A stretch of 64,000 nt of DNA. Origin: Falsibacillus pallidus (GTDB taxonomy: Bacteria; Bacillota; Bacilli; Bacillales; DSM-25281). The stretch spans positions 1-64,000 of the forward strand of contig NZ_QQAY01000002.1 of assembly GCF_003350505.1 (NCBI RefSeq). Direction: 5' to 3'. Below the pieces are notes generated by a model, which saw only the letters and a list, made by a program, of their open reading frames with translations, did no database searches and had not been told where the DNA came from. This document shows positions 1-8,073 of the stretch, one piece after another (positions within the stretch are counted from its first letter, which is position 1; each line of letters starts with the position of its first letter). A program made the position numbers and the translations under genes.

Positions 1-92
1 ATCCCCAGCGGGGATAATATGGAGGAGCCGTATGCGATGACCCGCACGTACGGATCTGTGAGAGGCGCATGAATCATTCATGCGCCTACTCG
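1..92 (+). mobile_element. 3' end of a group II intron (domains V and VI)
   Basis: Positions 25-56 read as group II intron domain V: a GAGCCGTATGCG arm with the AGC catalytic triad at 26-28, a short tetraloop, and the returning arm GCACGTACGGATC. Positions 64-86 form a perfect 10-bp hairpin around TCA, as expected for domain VI, followed by CCTACTCGAT, a usual 3' end of bacterial introns. The reverse transcriptase gene would lie upstream, outside the window. The exact 3' splice position is inferred, and membership of class C is only likely. Confidence 0.75.
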
Positions 93-133
93 ATTTAGAG
101 ATACTAGCGGTTTATTTTGACGTATTTTTATAA

Positions 134-309
134 AAAGGCTGTTTTCGTATATATTGTTGTTAAAATCTTTTTGCCGATTTCAACTTACAAATACCTGTTT
201 TGCGCTTTGAATTGGAGTATCCAGGCTCTTTTCCAGCTAATTTCCCTGAATAGATTGCATAAGTTATCCTTTTTTTTATGCTACAGCAACAAACTTTGAG
301 AAAAGAGCC
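134..309 (+). repeat. ~180 bp interspersed repeat, copy A (MITE-like)
   Basis: Begins AAGGCTGTTTTCG and ends GAAAAGAGCC, which are imperfect inverted ends. An internal CAGGCTCTTTTC at 222-233 pairs with the right end. A diverged copy lies in the same orientation at 8074-8258. Both copies share the left end, the GTTGTTAAAATCT block, the TATCCAGGCTCTTTT block and the AAGTTAT block. The copies lie close to a group II intron end and an IS element respectively. No protein is encoded; the open frame through it has no ribosome site. Confidence 0.7.
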
Positions 310-366
310 ATAAAAAAGAAGGAATACAGTGCCTCTAACAAGAATAAATTAGGAAATATCAATAGT

Positions 367-374
367 TTCGACAA
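367..374 (-). promoter_or_regulatory. Candidate Spo0A box upstream of sirA
   Basis: The bottom strand reads TTGTCGAA, an exact match to the core Spo0A-binding box. It lies about 90 bp before the sirA start. B. subtilis sirA is known to be activated by Spo0A~P, so the site fits the gene. A TATAAT at 428-433 could be the -10; the -35 at normal spacing is poor, as expected for an activator-dependent promoter. The link is inference. Confidence 0.6.
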
Positions 375-465
375 AATTAGTAAGAAGTTGTTGACAGCTT
401 ATGACAATCACCACGATGCCACTTGTCTATAATGAAAAAAAGGATATGGCTGGGAGTGATTCATT

Positions 466-906
466 TTGCGTTCCTATCAAATTTATTTCATAGAGGATGA
501 ATTTGCCGGACATTATTACGGCAGGGAAAAAATGTTCTACCAATTGTTTCATGAGCACCAAAATTCCATTGGTGAATTAAAGACGATTCTCGATCTCCAG
601 GTGAACTATATTACGAAATCCATTCCATTTCTTCCGTTTCACCGATTATTGGTCAACCATCTTCAAAAGAGGAAAGATTTTTCGTTTGAAGGGTGTTCCT
701 ATCAAGTCGGTTTCACGACGAAAGTGAACGGAGCGGAATTGCTTTGGCATGAGAGATCTCTGCAGCTATGCGCGTGGGGCAGCTATGATTCGGAATTTGC
801 ATTTTTCGAGGTTTTACGTCAATTTGATGGGCGGCTGCTGGCGGTTGATTTAGAAAACCAAAGATTCGGCTGGGTAAAGCCGATAAAAGAGAGAAAATAC
901 GTTTAA
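466..906 (+). CDS. sirA: Sporulation inhibitor of replication SirA
   Basis: A 146-residue protein matching SirA (YneE) over its whole length, including the conserved C-terminal block ending in a W-x-x-P-x-K-E-R-K motif. SirA is made on entry into sporulation and binds domain I of DnaA, blocking new replication rounds. The start is TTG, set by GGGAGTG about 8 bases upstream. yneF follows, as in B. subtilis. A Spo0A box lies upstream. Identification rests on residue pattern, length and synteny. Confidence 0.9.
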   Translation: MRSYQIYFIEDEFAGHYYGREKMFYQLFHEHQNSIGELKTILDLQVNYITKSIPFLPFHRLLVNHLQKRKDFSFEGCSYQVGFTTKVNGAELLWHERSLQLCAWGSYDSEFAFFEVLRQFDGRLLAVDLENQRFGWVKPIKERKYV

Positions 907-1004
907 ATTGATGATTTATAGGAGAAAAAATTATTGATATATTGTATAATGTCTTGTGGTTTAGTACACTGTAAAGTAGACAACACGAAGGAGGAAATTA
1001 TCCT

Positions 1005-1220
1005 ATGTTATGGCAATTTATTCTAGTGGGCGTCCTTGCATTGCTTGTCGGTGTCGCGCTAGGATTTTTCATTGCTCGCAAATACATGATGAGCTACCTA
1101 AAGAAAAATCCACCAATCAATGAACAGATGCTGAAAATGATGATGATGCAAATGGGCATGAAGCCGTCCCAAAAGAAAATCAATCAAATGATGGCTGCAA
1201 TGAACAAACAATCCAAGTAA
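1005..1220 (+). CDS. yneF: YneF family (UPF0154) small membrane protein
   Basis: A 71-residue protein with one N-terminal membrane helix (about residues 3-23), then a basic, very Met-rich tail with an MMMM run. This is the YneF/UPF0154 pattern, and the gene sits directly after sirA as in Bacillus. The function is unknown; the tail probably faces the cytoplasm. It has a strong ribosome site (AAGGAGG) and is closed by a terminator at 1268-1295. Confidence 0.9.
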   Translation: MLWQFILVGVLALLVGVALGFFIARKYMMSYLKKNPPINEQMLKMMMMQMGMKPSQKKINQMMAAMNKQSK

Positions 1221-1267
1221 TCATTCATCAATATGGACAAGCACTATGTAAAATAGAATTTGTCAGC

Positions 1268-1296
1268 AAAAAGCACCCAATTGGGTGCTTTTTTGC
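1268..1296 (+). terminator. Intrinsic terminator after yneF
   Basis: Perfect palindrome AAGCACCCAA/TTGGGTGCTT followed by a T run. It ends the sirA-yneF unit. Confidence 0.85.
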
Positions 1297-1382
1297 TTGC
1301 AGTATTATTTTTGATTGATTATTCACGGAGAATCCTGGCAAAACTAACAAGTAGTTTTTATTCTGTTGAGGTGACTATTTCT

Positions 1383-1898
1383 ATGTATTTGCTTTTGGTT
1401 ATGTTTGTCTGGTGTTTTTTTGCTTATAAGTTTATCCGATGGGAATCAGTTAAAGAACAATACCCAACCGTACTGTTCTTTATTGTCATCAATATGACTT
1501 ATAATATGCTCTATTATCAACATACTTTGTGGGCATTCAGGGGTGTCACAATTGATTGGCTGAATCATACGATCATCAATTTAGCTTTTACATTTTTCAT
1601 TTGTCCAGCTGCCCTTATCATATATCTACAGCGTTTACCCCATACTAAAAGGAAGATGGCTATATACATGGCTGTCTGGGTAGTGTTCTTTAGCGTACTT
1701 GAAACACTTTTTGCGCATAAAGGAATGTATGTATATGGGAATGGGTGGGGCGGCTGGTACAATATTTGGCTTAATCTGGTCTTGTTCATTGTGTTGACTG
1801 TTCATTATCGAAAACCGTATTTCGCCATTTCACTATCTTTGCTGGGTGCCATCATTTTCTTCTTGCTCTTCCCTATACCATTGGAACAATTAAAATAG
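1383..1898 (+). CDS. CBO0543-family integral membrane protein
   Basis: About 171 residues with five or so hydrophobic helices. It looks like the CBO0543 family of uncharacterised membrane proteins, with Trp/Tyr-rich loops such as NGWGGWYNIWLN near the C-terminus. The start at 1383 is chosen because GAGGTG lies 9 bases upstream; the longer open frame would begin inside the preceding terminator. It breaks the usual yneF-Spo0E-like order and is probably an accessory insertion. A 34-codon gene follows. Confidence 0.65.
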   Translation: MYLLLVMFVWCFFAYKFIRWESVKEQYPTVLFFIVINMTYNMLYYQHTLWAFRGVTIDWLNHTIINLAFTFFICPAALIIYLQRLPHTKRKMAIYMAVWVVFFSVLETLFAHKGMYVYGNGWGGWYNIWLNLVLFIVLTVHYRKPYFAISLSLLGAIIFFLLFPIPLEQLK

Positions 1899-1909
1899 GA
1901 GGGTTAATA

Positions 1910-2014
1910 ATGCTGGTTCAAGATTCATTGTCTGTACCTGTATTTCTACTATTGCTGTTTATAAGTTATATATCAATGGCACTTTTCCTCACTAGATGGA
2001 TTCATACTGAATGA
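1910..2014 (+). CDS. Predicted 34-residue membrane peptide
   Basis: A short frame starting ATG 7 bases after a strong AGGAGGG (1898-1903), 11 bases after the previous stop. It encodes a single hydrophobic helix (about residues 9-28) ending RWIHTE. The strong ribosome site, the close spacing and the terminator directly downstream support a real small gene cotranscribed with the CBO0543-type gene. No family is recognised. Confidence 0.55.
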   Translation: MLVQDSLSVPVFLLLLFISYISMALFLTRWIHTE

Positions 2015-2033
2015 ATATCAACAAGACTTAAAA

Positions 2034-2064
2034 AAGGAAGCAGAATTGTCTGCTTCCTTTTATT
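2034..2064 (+). terminator. Intrinsic terminator
   Basis: Stem GGAAGCAGA/TCTGCTTCC followed by CTTTTATT. It closes the 1383-2014 unit and faces the converging Spo0E-like gene. Confidence 0.75.
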
Positions 2065-2091
2065 GATGGTTTTTAGCCTTATAATATTGGA

Positions 2092-2289
2092 TTATAATGG
2101 TTGTGGGGAAAGATAAGATTTGTTTTGTGAAGTTGAACTCAAAAATAAACGATTATAGTCATTTAATAAGCGGTCCAATTCTTGACTATACTCAATGGCT
2201 AGGGTAGAATTTAGTCCTTGCTCACAAGCAATCTGAATCAAGTCCGCACGCTTTTGTTCAATTTTATCAAGTAATTGCTGTTTAGACAC
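2092..2289 (-). CDS. Spo0E-family aspartyl-phosphate phosphatase
   Basis: A 65-residue two-helix protein with the family signature S-Q-E-L-D in its second helix. Members dephosphorylate Spo0A~P and so delay sporulation. The start is taken as GTG at 2289, because AAAGGAC lies 8 bases before it; the upstream GTG (2319) has no ribosome site. B. subtilis carries the Spo0E-like ynzD at the same place between yneF and ccdA, so this is probably its counterpart. The specific target is inferred. Confidence 0.8.
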   Translation of the reverse strand: MSKQQLLDKIEQKRADLIQIACEQGLNSTLAIEYSQELDRLLNDYNRLFLSSTSQNKSYLSPQPL

Positions 2290-2602
2290 GGCTGCTTGTC
2301 CTTTCCAAAAGTATTTCACCGGACAGTGGAAATATATCCTAATCTAGTACATATTTTCAAATTCTTGTAACTTGTTTTTTATAGTATACCCAATTCTTTA
2401 CACTTTTTAAAGGAAAATGATTTAAATTTTTTTCGTGCATTAATAATAGAAAAGTCGACTCATTCCTTGTGAATACTGGGTTGCTGTTTTTTTTGAATTT
2501 GAAAGGAAGTAAATGCCACAAAAACTTCATATTTAATAAATACATATTTTTCAATTAAGTTTGATAGAATAAAGGCAAAGTAAATACTGGGAGTTGTTTT
2601 GA

Positions 2603-3310
2603 TTGAGTGATGTAACTATTTTTCTGGCGTTCGGGGCTGGATTTCTAAGTTTTATTTCTCCTTGCTGTCTGCCATTGTACCCAGCTTTTTTATCTTACAT
2701 AACAGGGATGTCCGTTAACGAATTGAAAACCGAAAATGCGATGCTTCAAAAGAGAAGCCTGCTGCATACTCTATTTTTTTTACTGGGTTTCTCATCCATA
2801 TTCATTGCAATAGGATTTGGGACTTCGGCAGTCGGTGGATTCTTTAATCAGTATCAGGATCTGATTCGCCAATTCGGAGCAATCTTTATGGTTCTTTTCG
2901 GATTGATGGTCATTGGATTATTGAAGCCTGAGTTTTTAATGAAGGATCGACGACTGGAATTTAAGAATAGGCCGGCAGGCTATGTAGGCACTATCCTTAT
3001 CGGTATGGCATTTGCTGCAGGGTGGACGCCTTGTACAGGGCCAATCCTTATGTCGGTTATTTATATGGCAGCCTCTCATCCAGGATCTGCGATTGCTTAC
3101 ATGATTGCCTATACACTGGGTTTTGCAGTGCCGTTTTTCATTCTCTCTTTTTTTATCGGAAAGATGAAATGGATTCGAAGGAACAGTATGAAAATCGTAA
3201 AAATTGGCGGTTATATCATGATCGTAATGGGAATCATCTTATTTTTTAATTGGATGACTGCCATTATAGGACTTTTCAGTTATCTTACTGGAGGTTTTAC
3301 AGGTTTCTAA
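2603..3310 (+). CDS. ccdA: Cytochrome c biogenesis protein CcdA
   Basis: A 235-residue protein with six membrane helices. The two redox cysteine motifs are S-P-C-C-L-P near residue 20 and W-T-P-C-T-G-P near 143. CcdA carries electrons from cytoplasmic thioredoxin across the membrane to extracytoplasmic thiol oxidoreductases used in cytochrome c assembly and spore maturation. The start is TTG. It heads the ccdA-yneI-ccdC run known from B. subtilis. Confidence 0.93.
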   Translation: MSDVTIFLAFGAGFLSFISPCCLPLYPAFLSYITGMSVNELKTENAMLQKRSLLHTLFFLLGFSSIFIAIGFGTSAVGGFFNQYQDLIRQFGAIFMVLFGLMVIGLLKPEFLMKDRRLEFKNRPAGYVGTILIGMAFAAGWTPCTGPILMSVIYMAASHPGSAIAYMIAYTLGFAVPFFILSFFIGKMKWIRRNSMKIVKIGGYIMIVMGIILFFNWMTAIIGLFSYLTGGFTGF

Positions 3311-3452
3311 TCATTTTATTTCATTTTTCTGTAATAACTCTTGATAAAGAGTTAGAAAATTTGATATATTTAGTGATGTGGTATTTTTTTCTAAATAATC
3401 ATTACTTTATGACTATGAAACGCATCGAATGGGAATACGAGGGGGATCATCA

Positions 3453-3812
3453 GTGGCGACGGTATTGATTGTAGATGATGCAAAGTTCATGAGGATGACA
3501 CTTGCAAATATGTTAAAGAACACGGACCATGTAGTAGTCGGGGAAGCTGAAAATGGCCGGGAAGCAGTCGAGTTATTTGATCAGCTGCATCCTGATATTG
3601 TTACAATGGATATCACAATGCCTGAAATGAACGGGCTTGACGCCACAAAACAGATTTTAAAACGACATCCAAAAGCAAAAATCATTGTATGCTCTGCGAT
3701 GAGTGTCCAGAAAACGGTTATGGAAGCCATAGAAGCTGGTGCGAAGGATTTCATCGTGAAGCCTTTTGATGAGAGCAGGGTTGTAGAAGCCATAAGCCGT
3801 GTGTTGTCTTAA
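3453..3812 (+). CDS. yneI: CheY-like single-domain response regulator YneI
   Basis: 119 residues forming one receiver domain: acidic pair D8-D9, phospho-acceptor D53 in V-T-M-D, the switch S/T region, and the V-K-P-F lysine motif near the end. It has no output domain. The GTG start at 3453 is chosen because GAGGGGG precedes it by 7 bases; an ATG 24 bases upstream has no ribosome site. It lies between ccdA and ccdC as in B. subtilis, where its partner kinase is not established. Confidence 0.85.
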   Translation: MATVLIVDDAKFMRMTLANMLKNTDHVVVGEAENGREAVELFDQLHPDIVTMDITMPEMNGLDATKQILKRHPKAKIIVCSAMSVQKTVMEAIEAGAKDFIVKPFDESRVVEAISRVLS

Positions 3813-3962
3813 CGAAATGACCATTAGGATTTTTTCCTGAATGGTTTTTCTTTTTGCCCCGAATGAGATATAATAAAAATCGCAGTTTGTCTTTTCTAAC
3901 AGAAGAGGCTAAACTGAATGAAACAAATACAATGTTTACTAGATGAAAGAGGGATGATGAAC

Positions 3963-4445
3963 ATGTTGATTGCCTCATCCATAATTGCTGTACTAATGGG
4001 GTCCCTTGTCATATTTGTTCGAATGAAAGCTTCCAAAAAACCAGTATCAGGCCGAAAAATCATTTTGCCGCCTATTTTTATGAGTACGGGCGCATTGATG
4101 TTCCTGTTTCCGTTTTTCAGGGTAACATTGGCCGAGCTCTTAGAAGCGGTGACGGTGGGAATGGTATTTTCTTTATTGCTGATTAAAACTTCTAAATTTG
4201 AAATCAAAGAAAATGATATTTATTTGAAACGTTCTAAAGCTTTTGCATTTATCTTGATCGGCCTCTTATTGATACGGCTTGTGATGAAAGCTTTCTTAAG
4301 TAAGACGATTGATTATGGCCAATTGAGCGGCATGTTTTGGATCCTAGCGTTCGGTATGATTGTTCCTTGGAGAGTGGCGATGTATGTGCAGTATAAAAAG
4401 CTGCTCGGCCAGCTGGATGGTCCGTTTCCGACGAAATCAATATAA
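3963..4445 (+). CDS. ccdC: Cytochrome c biogenesis protein CcdC
   Basis: 160 residues, the length of B. subtilis CcdC (YneJ), with four membrane helices and short charged loops. The exact biochemical role of CcdC is unclear; it was found as part of the ccd locus. The start at 3963 is preferred because AAAGAGGG lies about 9 bases before it; two nearer ATGs at 3954 and 3957 sit too close to it. A strong terminator follows. Confidence 0.85.
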   Translation: MLIASSIIAVLMGSLVIFVRMKASKKPVSGRKIILPPIFMSTGALMFLFPFFRVTLAELLEAVTVGMVFSLLLIKTSKFEIKENDIYLKRSKAFAFILIGLLLIRLVMKAFLSKTIDYGQLSGMFWILAFGMIVPWRVAMYVQYKKLLGQLDGPFPTKSI

Positions 4446-4450
4446 TCATT

Positions 4451-4489
4451 AAGACCCACAGTACTGTCACGTACTATGGGTCTTTTTTT
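4451..4489 (+). terminator. Intrinsic terminator after ccdC
   Basis: Imperfect stem AAGACCCACAGTA/TACTATGGGTCTT followed by seven T. It also lies just beyond the stop of the converging gene. Confidence 0.85.
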
Positions 4490-4493
4490 CTTC

Positions 4494-5072
4494 TTATTTA
4501 AGATCTTTTAAACTGTCCAATACTTCAATGACAGACTCGCCTCCTGCCGAGGTTACCATTGCGTCGATCTGTCTTCTGGAATCATATAGCCGTCTGTCAA
4601 AGTCAAAACTTACTTGCTCTCCGTCTTTTAAGTTGAATATCAATTTCTTCGGAACTTGAGTCCCGCGTTTTTTTACATAAACCTGCTCCATTTTTTCAAC
4701 GTCTGCCCATTTTATTTCTTTTTCATCCAGGGTAAGCAGACCATTATAATAAAATCCATCCGCTGTTCCATAGTGATACTCATCAATACTGACATAAGCC
4801 CCTGCAAATGCAGCTAGAATAACTACGGCAGGTATCCACTTTTTTATGGAATGTATTGGGATTAAAAGCATTCCAACCCCTATGAGGGCAATGGATGATG
4901 CAAACACAATATAAGTCATCGGGCTTGAGACAAAAATAAATGTGTTTTCAGGTTTATAAAATATCTCCCTTAGCATTTCTCCGAGGAAGAGTGGAGAAAT
5001 TAATGAAGATAAAATTATGATGATTCCCCCCGGAATAAAAAACGCGGAATTTCGATCTGTTTGTAGATTCAT
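4494..5072 (-). CDS. Hypothetical membrane protein, PH-like C-terminus
   Basis: 192 residues. Three hydrophobic helices lie at about residues 11-31, 49-71 and 80-95. A soluble C-terminal half of about 95 residues, rich in beta-strand-like segments, follows (for example L-T-L-D-E-K-E-I-K-W). This layout resembles bacterial PH-like membrane proteins, but no family can be assigned. Start ATG is preceded by AGGGGG. It is divergent from ccdC and not obviously tied to cytochrome c maturation. Confidence 0.6.
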   Translation of the reverse strand: MNLQTDRNSAFFIPGGIIIILSSLISPLFLGEMLREIFYKPENTFIFVSSPMTYIVFASSIALIGVGMLLIPIHSIKKWIPAVVILAAFAGAYVSIDEYHYGTADGFYYNGLLTLDEKEIKWADVEKMEQVYVKKRGTQVPKKLIFNLKDGEQVSFDFDRRLYDSRRQIDAMVTSAGGESVIEVLDSLKDLK

Positions 5073-5149
5073 GATATACCCCCTGTTTCTCTGTATAGTA
5101 AAATTTTACAATAAATACGTTCATTTCGTATATGTTTTTTTGTATAAAG

Positions 5150-5178
5150 AAAAACACCTTTTAGAAAAGGTGTTTGTA
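5150..5178 (-). terminator. Intrinsic terminator after yneK
   Basis: Palindrome AAACACCTTTT/AAAAGGTGTTT overlapping the yneK stop codon. Read on the bottom strand it is followed by a T-rich stretch. Confidence 0.7.
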
Positions 5179-5595
5179 AGGATGAAAATCAATATTTAAT
5201 TCTTGAAGCTTTTTTTTAAGAAATTTATGGTCTCTTTTAGGAGTTGCTTGGATATATCCACGTATGACATGATCCATTGAAATAGCATCTGCTTTTTCAT
5301 TCATTGCAATCTGGCCTATTTTTCCGGCAATCTTCTGCCGGGCAACATCCCTGAATAAATCCGGAACCGGGCTGACGAGCTCTTCAAGCAATTCTTTCTT
5401 ATCTGGCTTCCAAAGCTGCTTTGTTTGACTCACATAATATTCTTCCCAATCCAGATCGGATTTCCCGTCTTGCTTCGGCATTCTTTTCAAAAATTTCCGA
5501 AACATGAAAAATCCACCGATAGCAAAGGAAGAAACTAGTACAACAATCCAGAAAAGGATAAAAACCAAAAACCATCCGCTAAGTGCAGTACCCAC
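5161..5595 (-). CDS. yneK: YneK family (DUF2621) membrane-anchored protein
   Basis: 144 residues: an N-terminal membrane helix (about residues 7-31), then a soluble basic domain with a DLDWEEYYVSQTK block. This is the YneK/DUF2621 pattern, and the gene lies next to the ccd cluster as in B. subtilis. The function is unknown. The GTG at 5595 is chosen because GAGGTG lies six bases before it; the GTG nine bases upstream is itself part of that ribosome site. Confidence 0.8.
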   Translation of the reverse strand: MGTALSGWFLVFILFWIVVLVSSFAIGGFFMFRKFLKRMPKQDGKSDLDWEEYYVSQTKQLWKPDKKELLEELVSPVPDLFRDVARQKIAGKIGQIAMNEKADAISMDHVIRGYIQATPKRDHKFLKKKLQELNIDFHPYKHLF

Positions 5596-5771
5596 TTTTT
5601 TCACCTCAAATTATTTCACGATCCTATATTGTCGTTATTATTATAGACAATATTGAAATAAGAAGACAAGTGATTTATGAGAGGAAAGAGGGGAAAAACG
5701 ACTGGAAAAAGTTAGTTGAATAATAGGAATATTTATAATATTGGAGCTTTTTGAATTTGATGAAATATTCC

Positions 5772-5800
5772 TTTACCAATATTTCTCACCATGATATGAT
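5772..5800 (+). promoter_or_regulatory. Candidate sigma-A promoter for the lipoprotein gene
   Basis: TTTACC (5772-5777), 17-bp spacer, TATGAT (5795-5800). It would give a leader of about 105 bases before the lipoprotein start. Confidence 0.5.
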
Positions 5801-5912
5801 GAATCTCGGCAGGGGGGATAAACTTCTGCTGAACATCGGGGACTTCTACATAGATAAGAAGCGACCAGGGATTAGGGAAAAAATTAAAAAGGGAAATGGA
5901 GGTTGATCACCA

Positions 5913-6452
5913 ATGAAAAAATTATGGTGGTTAGGCTTAACTCTATTATTGGCAGTATCTGTAGCAGCAGGCTGCTCAAGTGATGGAGAAAAATCAACAG
6001 ACAAGAAAGATACAAAAGATACTGAATCAGCTGAGTCCAGCAAAGAAAATGTTCAATCTGACATGATTGATTTCTACATGAACTTGACTGGAACTATCAA
6101 TTCAGCTGATACTGACGTTCAAAATTATGATGCTGCCGCTGCAAAAGAAGAAACGAAAAAAGAAGATTTAGCAGCAATGGCTCCAAGTGCTGCAGCTTCT
6201 GCTGAAGCGGTTGCAGGAAAAATCGGTGAAGTAACTGTTCCTGATTCTTTAAAAGATTACAAATCTGATTTAGAAGCAGCTTTGACAGATCTTAAAGATT
6301 CTTATTCTATGAAAGCTGAAGAGCTTAAAAAAGGCGCTGACGCAAATCTTGATGCAGCTAATGAAAAATTAGCATCTGCAGATGAAAAGATGGGTTCAAT
6401 CCTTGAAAAAGCAGGATTGACAACTGCAAGCATCACAAACGACGTTAACTAA
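5913..6452 (+). CDS. Hypothetical lipoprotein
   Basis: 179 residues. The N-terminal signal ends in a lipobox V-A-A-G-C with the lipidated Cys at 21. A charged Lys/Asp/Ser linker (about 22-47) is followed by an Ala/Lys/Glu-rich helical domain with almost no aromatic residues, probably an extended helical bundle outside the membrane. No family is recognised. The ribosome site GGAGG is strong. Two terminators follow in series. Confidence 0.8.
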   Translation: MKKLWWLGLTLLLAVSVAAGCSSDGEKSTDKKDTKDTESAESSKENVQSDMIDFYMNLTGTINSADTDVQNYDAAAAKEETKKEDLAAMAPSAAASAEAVAGKIGEVTVPDSLKDYKSDLEAALTDLKDSYSMKAEELKKGADANLDAANEKLASADEKMGSILEKAGLTTASITNDVN

Positions 6453-6466
6453 TTATTGAGTATTGA

Positions 6467-6497
6467 GGACCCCCTGCAATTGCAGAGGGTCCTTTTC
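6467..6497 (+). terminator. Intrinsic terminator after the lipoprotein gene
   Basis: Stem AGGACCCCCTGCA/TGCAGAGGGTCCT followed by TTTT. Confidence 0.85.
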
Positions 6498-6505
6498 TAT
6501 AATAA

Positions 6506-6547
6506 AAAACCCTCTGACCTAAAAAAGTAGGATCAGGGGGTTTTTTA
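6506..6547 (+). terminator. Second tandem terminator
   Basis: Stem AACCCTCTGACCT/AGGATCAGGGGGTT with a T run. Nine bases separate it from the first; the pair may also stop transcription coming from the IS side. Confidence 0.75.
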
Positions 6548-6633
6548 ACGAATATTCAGCTCCCGGTACTGGCAAAGTTATTATTTGGTGATGGACCTCC
6601 CTAAAAAGCAATGGCGTAAATAAAGAGAATTTC

Positions 6634-6760
6634 TTGAACTACTCACCACTTAACACCCTCACGGGTCGTTTTAAGTGGGAGATTCCTAAATACAGAAGCC
6701 CCTTGGCTTCTAATGGATTAGGCTAGCCCCGTAGTCCCTACGGTTAGAAGTCTTATGGCT
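6634..6760 (-). ncRNA. Probable omega RNA (TnpB guide RNA)
   Basis: Position relative to tnpB and the paired segments CACTTAA/TTAAGTG and GAAGCC/GGCTTC match right-end omega RNAs, which overlap the 3' end of tnpB and run to the element edge. The guide would be the flanking sequence just beyond 6634 on the bottom strand. The 5' boundary is a guess. Confidence 0.45.
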
Positions 6761-7878
6761 TCTTTTTGAAGATTTTGTCCTGCGTTAAGATCCCTATCGT
6801 GGGGTGTTCTACATGAAGGGCAATCCCACTTGCGAAGGGCAAGGTTCTTAACGTCTTTGTTTTGGTAGCCACAGCTCGAACACAATTGAGAACTCGCAAA
6901 CGTTTTCGACACCGCAATAACACGCTTTCCGTACCATTTTGCTTTGTACTCCAGCATGGTGCGAAATTGTGACCAGGCTACTTCACTGATCGCTTTGGCC
7001 AACCTATGATTCTTTTGCATTTTGGATACTTGCAAATCTTCAATCCCTACAACATCGTGGTTTTTGATGATGTGGGTGGAGATTTTTTGCAAGTAGTCTT
7101 TTCGTACATTTGCGATTTTCTCATGAATACGGGCAACTTTGCGTTTTTGTTTTTGAAGGTTCTTTGCTTCATCCCATTTACACTTTCTTTTCAAGGCGGA
7201 CTGTTGGCGTCTAGAAAGAACTCGCTGGGCATCAGCCAGTTTCTTTTCCAAATGACGAAACCATTTAGGATTGCCAAACACTTCACCCGTTGATAAAATG
7301 GCAAAGTCTTTAAGTCCTAAGTCAACACCAACAGAGGAACCTGTTTTTTCATATAGATGTACGTCCATTTCTGCCAGAATGGATACAAAGTATTTGCCGC
7401 TTGAAGTCCGTCTAACAGTCGCATGAAGAATACGTCCCTCTACCTCACGACTTTTGGCAAAGCGGATCAAACCAAGTTTTGGCAGTTTGATTTTTTTGCC
7501 GACTATGGCAATATTTCCGTTGGTATACCTCGTTGTATAGGATTGTACGTGATTCTTTTTCGATTTGAACTGGGGAGCCTTGTTTTGTTGTTTGAAAAAA
7601 CGTGTATACGCATCCGCAAGATGTTTGAGCGAGGATTGAAGAGCAATGCTGTCGACTTCTTTTAACCAGCCCAATTCCTTTTTCATTTGGGTTAAGGCGG
7701 CTGAACAGGAGTGGTAGGTTAATCCTTTGCCGGTTTCTTTGTAGGTATCATTCCATTGGGCTAAGAACCGATTGAAGACGAAGCGACAACATCCGATGGT
7801 TCTAGCAATCTGTCCTTCTTGTTCTTTGGTTGGATAGATCCGAAACTTATAGGCTTTGTTGACCAGCATGGCTTTCAT
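6718..7878 (-). CDS. tnpB: RNA-guided nuclease TnpB (OrfB_IS605)
   Basis: 386 residues, full length for the family. An N-terminal helix-turn-helix-like domain begins with the Y-K-F-R-I-Y-P-T motif. The RuvC catalytic triad is intact: D186 in G-V-D-L-G, E280 in G-I-E-D-L, D363 in D-R-D-L-N-A-G. A zinc ribbon has C333/C336 and C353/C356. TnpB cuts DNA guided by the omega RNA and helps keep the element in place after excision. With no tnpA nearby, movement would need TnpA in trans. ATG at 7878 or at 7869 could be the start. Confidence 0.93.
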   Translation of the reverse strand: MKAMLVNKAYKFRIYPTKEQEGQIARTIGCCRFVFNRFLAQWNDTYKETGKGLTYHSCSAALTQMKKELGWLKEVDSIALQSSLKHLADAYTRFFKQQNKAPQFKSKKNHVQSYTTRYTNGNIAIVGKKIKLPKLGLIRFAKSREVEGRILHATVRRTSSGKYFVSILAEMDVHLYEKTGSSVGVDLGLKDFAILSTGEVFGNPKWFRHLEKKLADAQRVLSRRQQSALKRKCKWDEAKNLQKQKRKVARIHEKIANVRKDYLQKISTHIIKNHDVVGIEDLQVSKMQKNHRLAKAISEVAWSQFRTMLEYKAKWYGKRVIAVSKTFASSQLCSSCGYQNKDVKNLALRKWDCPSCRTPHDRDLNAGQNLQKEAIRLLTVGTTGLA

Positions 7879-8073
7879 CTCACCACCAGTAGGGAACGTT
7901 TGTTCTTATTGTATCACAAAGAGGGAAATTTTGGCTACCACCAACTGCCATTCATCTCCCCCTTATCGTTGGGCTTTGCCCTTCACACGATTGAAGAGGG
8001 AGTCTTCTGTCAGAAAAATGATAAAATGTGGATCCTTTTAATATAGTAATGTGGTCAAACACGATTTTTTAGA

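Larger units (their letters stand above)
6634..8030 (-). mobile_element. Solo TnpB element of the IS200/IS605 (IS1341-like) type
   Basis: The element consists of tnpB and flanking hairpin ends; no Y1 transposase (TnpA) gene lies beside it. The right end, downstream of tnpB, carries hairpins at 6647-6677 and 6695-6710 and a bottom-strand GTTCAAGAA, with TCAA at 6637-6634 as the likely cleavage tetranucleotide. The left side has a GAAGA/TCTTC hairpin near 7994-8008. The left boundary is uncertain by tens of bases. Confidence 0.65.

Noticed and set aside
117-299. 60-codon frame on the top strand
   Set aside because: It lies within repeat copy A, has no ribosome site, and is not kept in copy B.
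391-433. TTGACA and TATAAT before sirA as an ordinary sigma-A promoter
   Set aside because: The spacer is 31 bases, far too long. The TATAAT may still be a -10 for a Spo0A-dependent promoter.
5796-5909. 36-codon frame upstream of the lipoprotein gene
   Set aside because: Its ATG overlaps the likely -10 box and no ribosome site precedes it.
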